Below, piece by piece: positions 41,096 through 45,808 of a stretch of 45,808 nucleotides of DNA. Origin of the DNA: Streptomyces barringtoniae (GTDB taxonomy: Bacteria > Actinomycetota > Actinomycetes > Streptomycetales > Streptomycetaceae); NCBI RefSeq assembly GCF_020819595.1, contig NZ_JAJHNP010000038.1, forward strand, positions 1 through 45,808, given 5' to 3'. Both the position numbers and the translations under genes were made by a program. How positions within the stretch are numbered: position 1 is the first letter of the stretch; every line of letters begins with the position of its first letter. The notes beneath the pieces are model-generated. The model worked only from the letters and a program-made list of their open reading frames with translations, did no database searches and was not told where the DNA came from.

Positions 41096-41458
41096 TCACA
41101 GGCCGGCGCCCGCCATCGCACGACAGGTCTCCGCGCAGCGGCGACACGCCTCCGCACAGCGCATCATCTGCTGGTCGTCGGGCATGGACATACACGCCTC
41201 GGCGCACATGGCGCACACCTTGGCGCAGAGCGTGCACATCTCGGCGGACATGGGCGAGCGGCGCATCATCATGTCGGCGCACATGCGGGTCGTCTCGGAG
41301 CAGTCCATCAGGGCGCGCATGACCTGCATCTGCTGCTGGCCGCCCTTCTGCATGCACGAGCTCATGGTCTCCTCGCACATGCTGTGGCAGTTCATGCAGG
41401 CCTCGATGCAGTCCTGCATCTGCTGGGTGAGCGCCGGCATCATCTGGGACTGGGTCAT
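41096..41458 (-). CDS. Four-helix-bundle copper-storage protein (Csp3-like, cytosolic)
   Basis: A 120-residue protein with 16 cysteines and over 20 methionines. The cysteines fall in helical C-x3-C or C-x2-C spacings: DCIEACMNCHSMC, MDCSETTRMC, MCTLCAKVCAMCAEAC and RCAEACRRCAETC. In Csp proteins such cysteines line the core of a four-helix bundle and hold many Cu(I) ions. There is no signal peptide or Tat motif, so this is the cytosolic Csp3 type, which in Streptomyces contributes to copper tolerance. ATG 41458 is preceded by GAGGAGGAG. No copper regulator or chaperone gene is adjacent. Confidence 0.93.
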   Translation of the reverse strand: MTQSQMMPALTQQMQDCIEACMNCHSMCEETMSSCMQKGGQQQMQVMRALMDCSETTRMCADMMMRRSPMSAEMCTLCAKVCAMCAEACMSMPDDQQMMRCAEACRRCAETCRAMAGAGL

Positions 41459-41571
41459 GGCTCCTCCTCGGAGAGGCGAGGGCCCGGGGCGGGCCCCGTG
41501 TGCTTCCGTCCTACGTCGGCCGGGCCCGGCCCGCATGTGACCGACCGGTCGTAAGGTGCGGCCGAACAGCA

Positions 41572-41597
41572 GAAAGGCGCCCCGCGGGGCGCCTTTC
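41572..41597 (-). terminator. Terminator downstream of the acyl-CoA dehydrogenase gene
   Basis: GAAAGGCGCCCC-GC-GGGGCGCCTTTC: perfect 12-bp arms around a 2-nt centre, 26 nt past the stop. On the minus strand it ends in CTTTCTG. Confidence 0.8.
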
Positions 41598-41622
41598 CGA
41601 GGAGCCGAAGCCGCCCTTGCCG

Positions 41623-42780
41623 TTACGGCAGGTTGCGGGCCATGACTATCCGCTGGACTTGGTTCGTGCCTTCATAAATCTGCGTGATCTTGGCGTCGCG
41701 CATCATGCGCTCCACCGGGTAGTCACGGGTGTAGCCGTAGCCGCCGAGCAGCTGGACGGCGTCCGTGGTGACCTCCATCGCCACGTCCGAGGCGAAGCAC
41801 TTGGCGGCGGCGCCCAGGTAGGTGAGGTCGGCGTCGCCGCGCTCGGAGGCGGCGGCGGCCTGGTAGGTGAGGGCGCGGGCCGCCGAGATCTTCATCGACA
41901 TGTCGGCGAGCATGAACTGGATGCCCTGGAAGTCGGCGATCGCCTTGCCGAACTGCTTGCGCTCCTGGACATAGCCCTTGGCGTAGTCGAAGGCGCCCTG
42001 TGCGACACCGAGCGCCTGCGCGGCGATGGTGATGCGGGTGTGGTCCAGGGTCTTCATGGCCGTCATGAAGCCCGTGCCCTCCTCGCCGATCATGCGGTCG
42101 GCGGGGATGCGGACGTTGTCGAAGTAGACCTCGCGGGTCGGGGAGCCCTTGATGCCGAGCTTCTTCTCCGGGGCGCCGAAGGAGACGCCCTCGTCCGACT
42201 TCTCGACGACGAAGGCGGAGATGCCCTTCGAGCGCTTGGCGGGGTCCGTGACCGCCATGACCGTGTAGTACTCGCTCACCCCGGCGTTGGTGATCCAGCG
42301 CTTCACGCCGTTGAGGATCCAGTGGTCGCCGTCGCGGACCGCCTTGGTCTTCATGCCGGCCGCGTCCGAGCCCGCCTCCGGCTCGGAGAGGCAGTACGAG
42401 AACATGCCGTCGCCCTTGGCGAGCGGGGTCAGGTACTTCTTCTTCAGCTCCTCGCCGCCGGAGAGGATCACCGGGAGGGAGCCGAGCTTGTTCACGGCGG
42501 GGATGAGGGAGGAGGACACGCAGGCGCGGGCGACCTCCTCGATCACGATGACCGTGGCGAGCGCGTCGGCGCCGGCGCCGCCGTACTCCTCGGGGACGTG
42601 CACCGCGTGCAGGTCGTTGGCCACGAGGGCGTCCAGCGCCTCCTGGGGGAAGCGGGCCTCCTCGTCCACGGCCGCGGCGTACGGCGCGATCTTCGCCTCG
42701 ACCAGGGAGCGGACGGCGTCGCGGAGCATGTCGTGCTCCTCGGACGGGCGGTACAGGTCGAAGTCAGCCGTTCCGGCCAC
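41623..42780 (-). CDS. Acyl-CoA dehydrogenase
   Basis: A 385-residue FAD enzyme of beta-oxidation or amino-acid catabolism, oxidising acyl-CoA to enoyl-CoA. Order: the N-terminal helical domain with EEYGGAGADALATVIVIEEVAR; the beta domain with CLSEPEAGSDAAGMKT and WITNAGVS; and the C-terminal domain with RKQFGKAIADFQGIQFMLADM. The catalytic base is E370 in IYEGTNQVQRIVMARNL. All active-site features are intact. GTG at 42780. Short-chain specificity is plausible but not decidable. It is divergent from ugd across 180 bp containing a palindrome 41 bp before its start. Confidence 0.95.
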   Translation of the reverse strand: MAGTADFDLYRPSEEHDMLRDAVRSLVEAKIAPYAAAVDEEARFPQEALDALVANDLHAVHVPEEYGGAGADALATVIVIEEVARACVSSSLIPAVNKLGSLPVILSGGEELKKKYLTPLAKGDGMFSYCLSEPEAGSDAAGMKTKAVRDGDHWILNGVKRWITNAGVSEYYTVMAVTDPAKRSKGISAFVVEKSDEGVSFGAPEKKLGIKGSPTREVYFDNVRIPADRMIGEEGTGFMTAMKTLDHTRITIAAQALGVAQGAFDYAKGYVQERKQFGKAIADFQGIQFMLADMSMKISAARALTYQAAAASERGDADLTYLGAAAKCFASDVAMEVTTDAVQLLGGYGYTRDYPVERMMRDAKITQIYEGTNQVQRIVMARNLP

Positions 42781-42820
42781 GGTCTCTCACGCTCCAAAGA
42801 CGCAGTGATACTGACGCTAA

Positions 42821-42834
42821 TTACCGTTAAGTAA
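42821..42834. promoter_or_regulatory. AT-rich palindrome ahead of the acyl-CoA dehydrogenase gene
   Basis: TTAC-CGTTAA-GTAA, within a stretch that is much more AT-rich than its surroundings, 41-54 bp before the GTG. It is the size and position of a TetR/FadR-type operator or of the core promoter. Confidence 0.45.
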
Positions 42835-42960
42835 CTCAAATTTTAGAGGGCCGCCCGCAGCACGCCTACGTGAGCTACACGACAGCGGGGAAATCGCCCG
42901 GCAAGGGGCCCGACTATGCTCAGGGGCCGCATCACCGACGTACCGAGCTGGAGCGCATCC

Positions 42961-44304
42961 ATGAGCCTGAAGATCACCGTGATCGGCACCGGTTATCTCG
43001 GCGCCACGCACGCCGCGGCCATGGCCGAGCTGGGCTTCGAGGTGCTGGGACTCGACGTCGTGCCCGAGAAGATCGCCATGCTGGAGCGCGGCGAGACGCC
43101 CATGTACGAGCCGGGGCTTCAGGAGCTGCTGCGCCGGCACGTGGCCGGCTTCGAGGGCTCCACCGGGCGTCTGCGGTTCACCACCGACTGGGCCGAGGTC
43201 GGGGCGTTCGGCGATGTGCACTTCGTGTGCGTGAACACCCCGCAGCGGCACGGGGATTACGCGGCCGACATGTCGTACGTCGAGTCCGCGATCTCCTCTC
43301 TCGCCCCGCATCTGCACGGCCCGGCCCTGGTGGTGGGCAAGTCGACCGTGCCGGTGGGATCGGCCGAGCGGCTGGCCGGCTACCTCGCCGAGCACGCCCC
43401 GGCGGGCGCGGACGCCGAGCTGGCCTGGAACCCGGAGTTCCTGCGCGAGGGCTTCGCCGTGCAGGACACCCTGCACCCGGACCGGATCGTGGCGGGCGTG
43501 CGCAGCGAGCGCGCCGAGAAGCTGCTGCGTGAGGTGTACGCGACGCCGGTCGGCGAGGGCACGCCGTTCGTGGTGACCGACTTCCCGACGGCCGAGCTGG
43601 TGAAGACGGCCGCGAACTCCTTCCTCGCCACGAAGATCTCCTTCATCAACGCGATGGCGGAGGTGTGCGAGGCCGCGGGCGGTGACGTGGCGAAGCTGGC
43701 GGAGGCCATCGGGCACGACGACCGGATCGGGGCGAAGTTCCTGCGCGCCGGGATCGGCTTCGGCGGCGGCTGTCTGCCGAAGGACATCCGGGCGTTCATG
43801 GCGCGGGCCGGCGAGCTGGGCGCGGACCAGGCGCTGACCTTCCTGCGCGAGATCGACTCGATCAACATGCGCCGGCGCGGCCAGATGGTCGAGATGACCC
43901 GGGAGGCGCTCGGCGGCGGCTCCTTCCTCGGCAAGCGGGTCGCGGTGCTCGGCGCCACGTTCAAGCCCGACTCGGACGACGTACGTGACTCGCCCGCGCT
44001 GAACGTGGCCGGCCAGATCCACCTCCAGGGCGGCCAGGTCACCGTGTACGACCCGAAGGGCATGGAGAACGCCCGCAAGGTCTTCCCCACCCTGGGCTAC
44101 GCCGACTCCGCACTGGCGGCCGTGCGCGGCGCCGACGTCGTCCTGCACCTCACCGAGTGGCGGGAGTTCCGCGAGCTGGACCCGGCGGCGCTGGGCGAGG
44201 TCACGGCGGCCCGGCTGATCCTGGACGGCCGCAACGCGCTCGACCCGGAGCTGTGGCGCCGGGCGGGGTGGACGTACCGGGCGATGGGCCGCCCGACCGC
44301 ATAA
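42961..44304 (+). CDS. ugd: UDP-glucose 6-dehydrogenase
   Basis: A 447-residue NAD-dependent enzyme that oxidises UDP-glucose twice to UDP-glucuronate. Start at MSLKITVIGTGYLG (42961). An in-frame ATG at 42916 overlaps a -10-like TATGCT and is less likely. N-terminal NAD domain: VIGTGYLGATHAAAMAELG, then VCVNTPQ and KSTVPVGS. The central helix carries the active-site ANSFLATKISFIN (K225). The catalytic thiol is C271 in GFGGGCLPKD. C-terminal UDP-binding domain: LGATFKPDSDDVRDSP. Full length, no missing residue. UDP-glucuronate may feed teichuronic-type polymers or exopolysaccharide linked by the LCP enzymes nearby. Confidence 0.96.
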   Translation: MSLKITVIGTGYLGATHAAAMAELGFEVLGLDVVPEKIAMLERGETPMYEPGLQELLRRHVAGFEGSTGRLRFTTDWAEVGAFGDVHFVCVNTPQRHGDYAADMSYVESAISSLAPHLHGPALVVGKSTVPVGSAERLAGYLAEHAPAGADAELAWNPEFLREGFAVQDTLHPDRIVAGVRSERAEKLLREVYATPVGEGTPFVVTDFPTAELVKTAANSFLATKISFINAMAEVCEAAGGDVAKLAEAIGHDDRIGAKFLRAGIGFGGGCLPKDIRAFMARAGELGADQALTFLREIDSINMRRRGQMVEMTREALGGGSFLGKRVAVLGATFKPDSDDVRDSPALNVAGQIHLQGGQVTVYDPKGMENARKVFPTLGYADSALAAVRGADVVLHLTEWREFRELDPAALGEVTAARLILDGRNALDPELWRRAGWTYRAMGRPTA

Positions 44305-44318
44305 CCCACGGGACAGGT

Positions 44319-44359
44319 GACGCCGGTTCGGCCGAGGCTCAGTCGGCCGAACCGGCGTC
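44319..44359 (+). terminator. Strong intrinsic terminator of ugd
   Basis: GACGCCGGTTCGGCCGA-GGCTCAG-TCGGCCGAACCGGCGTC followed by TTT: perfect 17-bp stem, 7-nt loop. It lies between ugd and the convergent CGNR gene. Confidence 0.92.
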
Positions 44360-44412
44360 TTTCCGCATTCTGCACCACCGGACACATACGTGGCCGGTGA
44401 ACTTCCTGTGTC

Positions 44413-44919
44413 TTACCCCTCCTTGGCCCGGTACCGGCGCATCTTCGCCCGCGCCCCGCACACCTGCATCGAGCACCAGCGGCCGCGCCCGGCCGGACTG
44501 CGGTCGTAGTAGGCCCAGTGGCAGGTATCGGCCTCGCAGGCCTTCAGCCGCATCCAGGTGCCCCCGGCCAGCCCCTCGGCGACGGCGGCGGCGACGCGGG
44601 AGCGCAGCGGGGCGTCCGGGGCGGGGGCGAGGGAGGCGGAGCCGTCCCGCTCGTCCACGGCGACGTACAGGGGTGCGGCGGACAGCAGCGTGCCGAGCGG
44701 GGTCACCTCGCGGTGCGGCCGGTGCCCGGCGTGCGCGAGCAGCGCGGCCCGCAGCGCCTCTCGCAGCTCCCGCGCCTCCGCCAGCCCGTCCTCGGCGATC
44801 CCGAAGCGCCCCCGGCCCTCCTCGGTGTCCAGCGCGTCGGCGCCGGTCTCGATGTCCAGCGTGTTGACCAGGGACTCGACCAGCGCCAGGGCTCCGGGGG
44901 CGGCCGATCTCTCATTCAT
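44413..44919 (-). CDS. CGNR zinc-finger / ABATE-domain protein
   Basis: A 168-residue protein. Residues about 5-110 form the ABATE-type (predicted stress-induced) helical domain: ALALVESLVNTLDIETG. The C-terminal CGNR zinc finger follows: LKACEADTCHWAYYDRSP and WCSMQVCGARAKMRRYRA. The name-giving CGNR tetrapeptide is CGAR here. The four cysteines needed for the finger are present. Such proteins are suspected transcription factors. The ATG at 44919 is used because homology starts there; GGAGG is about 13 nt upstream. The divergent promoter region with the VOC genes contains a palindrome, so it may regulate them. Confidence 0.88.
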   Translation of the reverse strand: MNERSAAPGALALVESLVNTLDIETGADALDTEEGRGRFGIAEDGLAEARELREALRAALLAHAGHRPHREVTPLGTLLSAAPLYVAVDERDGSASLAPAPDAPLRSRVAAAVAEGLAGGTWMRLKACEADTCHWAYYDRSPAGRGRWCSMQVCGARAKMRRYRAKEG

Positions 44920-44953
44920 GGTTGCGACGTTACCTCCAGTGCGGGAGCATGCA

Positions 44954-44964
44954 GTAACCGTTAC
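44954..44964. promoter_or_regulatory. Palindrome in the CGNR-VOC divergent promoter
   Basis: GTAAC-C-GTTAC, perfect 5-bp arms, midway between the two divergent start codons. Nearby are further GTTAC or GTAAC half-sites (about 44930 and 44993). Candidate operator for the CGNR protein. Confidence 0.45.
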
Positions 44965-45013
44965 CGGTTGCCCGGCTTTACGGGTAACTCGCCCGTGACA
45001 CAAGGAGGTAGTC

Positions 45014-45373
45014 ATGGCTCTCGCCAAGCTCGGCGTCGTGGTGCTGGACTGTCCCGACCCCCGTGCGCTGGCCGGCTTCTACGCCGGAGTGCTGGGCGGC
45101 ACGGTGGAGGGGGACGGCGAGTGGGTCGACCTGAAGGTGCCCGGCGGGGCGGCGCTGGCCTTCCAGCAGGCGCCGGGGTTCGTGCCGCCGAAGTGGCCCG
45201 CGCCGGACGCCTCGCAGCAGTTCCATCTGGACCTGGTCGTGGAGGACCTGGACGCCGCGGAGAAGGGCGTGCTGGAGCTGGGCGCCAAGCCGCTGGACGC
45301 GGAGGACCGCGAGCGGACCTTCCGTGTGTACGCCGACCCGGCCGGGCACCCGTTCTGTCTGTGCGCCTGCTGA
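45014..45373 (+). CDS. VOC superfamily protein 1 (glyoxalase-like)
   Basis: A 119-residue protein with paired beta-alpha-beta-beta-beta modules: LGVVVLDCPDPRALAGFYAGVLGG in the first and FHLDLVVEDLDAAEKGVLELG in the second, ending YADPAGHPFCLC. This is the Glyoxalase_6-like branch, often annotated as glyoxalase or bleomycin-resistance related, but the substrate is unknown. Metal ligands of true glyoxalase I are not clearly conserved. Very strong ribosome site AAGGAGGT. First gene of a two-gene operon, with its paralogue 28 bp downstream. Confidence 0.9.
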   Translation: MALAKLGVVVLDCPDPRALAGFYAGVLGGTVEGDGEWVDLKVPGGAALAFQQAPGFVPPKWPAPDASQQFHLDLVVEDLDAAEKGVLELGAKPLDAEDRERTFRVYADPAGHPFCLCAC

Positions 45374-45401
45374 GCCGTCCGACGTCCGAGGGAGGACAAC
45401 C

Positions 45402-45794
45402 ATGGCGTCCGTCGCCCGTTTCCGTTCCGTCGTGCTCGACTGTCCCGATCCGCACGCGCTGGCCGCCTTCTACGCGGCGGTGGCCGGGGGCACCCCGGAC
45501 GCCGAGGACGACGACTGGGTCGTCCTGAAGGTTCCGGACGGGCCGCGGCTGGCCTTCCAGCGGGCCGAGGGCCACACCCCGCCGGAGTGGCCACGCGCGG
45601 ACCGCAACGGCCAGCAGTTCCACCTCGACTTCGACGCGGGCCGGACCTGGGCGGAGATCGACGCGGCCCACGAGCGGGTGCTGGCGCTGGGGGCCCGGCC
45701 GCTGGACCTGGAGGACCGGGAGAAGAAGGACTTCCAGGTGTACGCAGACCCGGCCGGGCATCCGTTCTGTCTGTGCCGGATCGATCACCCGTAA
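45402..45794 (+). CDS. VOC superfamily protein 2 (glyoxalase-like), tandem paralogue
   Basis: A 130-residue paralogue of the preceding protein, with the same VVLDCPDPHALAAFY opening, LKVPDGPRLAFQ middle and QVYADPAGHPFCLC ending. It has an extra helical insert (DAGRTWAEIDAAHERV). ATG preceded by GGGAGGAC; the longer frame upstream overlaps the first VOC gene and is rejected. A tandem duplication that has diverged, probably co-transcribed. VOC proteins often dimerise, so a heterodimer is possible. Confidence 0.9.
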   Translation: MASVARFRSVVLDCPDPHALAAFYAAVAGGTPDAEDDDWVVLKVPDGPRLAFQRAEGHTPPEWPRADRNGQQFHLDFDAGRTWAEIDAAHERVLALGARPLDLEDREKKDFQVYADPAGHPFCLCRIDHP

Positions 45795-45808
45795 CCCGTG
45801 TGACCTAG

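Overview
The window is high-GC DNA of a Streptomyces chromosome. The evidence is GTG/TTG starts, frequent GTGA overlaps, a WhiB-type sporulation regulator almost identical to the one I know from S. coelicolor, F420 biosynthesis genes and a SpoIIM-like protein. The gene order sahH ... manA, SIS protein, Trm112, manB, DUF3499, metallopeptidase, glycosyltransferase, whiB, fbiA, fbiB, NDP-sugar synthase, LCP proteins resembles the block around whiB2/fbiAB in mycobacteria. It therefore looks like conserved core chromosome, not an acquired island. I saw no tRNA, insertion sequence, prophage or CRISPR array.

Layout. At the left edge (1-212) are the promoters and leader of an rRNA operon transcribed leftwards out of the window. 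Positions 266-3078 hold a SpoIIM-like membrane protein, an RDD protein and an unrecognised protein. Positions 3272-9354 hold S-adenosylhomocysteine hydrolase (ahcY), an orphan fructose-type PTS permease with IIB-IIC-IIA order, a type I signal peptidase and a CDF metal transporter. Positions 9508-14166 form a leftward mannose-activation block: manA, a SIS-domain protein, a 56-residue Trm112 protein, manB and a DUF3499 protein. Positions 14718-21122 hold a degenerate metallopeptidase-family protein, then leftward whiB, a 1,238-residue membrane glycosyltransferase and a translationally coupled exported DUF5719 protein. Positions 21543-25644 run rightwards: a cysteine-rich leader peptide, cysteine dioxygenase, fbiA, fbiB and an AlkA-type DNA glycosylase. 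Positions 25848-41020 are an envelope-polymer region: an NDP-sugar (probably GDP-mannose) synthase, a peptidoglycan-recognition amidase, a TIGR03089 protein, six LytR-CpsA-Psr (LCP) ligases, a second GT2 glycosyltransferase and a thioesterase. Positions 41096-45794 hold a cytosolic copper-storage protein, an acyl-CoA dehydrogenase, UDP-glucose 6-dehydrogenase, a CGNR zinc-finger protein and two tandem VOC proteins.

How it fits together. ManA, ManB and the NDP-sugar synthase would take fructose-6-phosphate to GDP-mannose, and Ugd would supply UDP-glucuronate. The two glycosyltransferases and the exported DUF5719 protein probably build or handle surface glycans, and the LCP enzymes probably join such polymers to peptidoglycan. 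WhiB sits among these genes. This functional link is inference.

The most interesting signal is the 31-codon ORF at 21543-21638 before cysteine dioxygenase. Six of its last nine sense codons are cysteine, it starts at or just after the predicted transcription start, and the downstream leader can fold to hide the dioxygenase Shine-Dalgarno. This looks like a cysteine-sensing attenuator placed in front of a cysteine-degrading gene.
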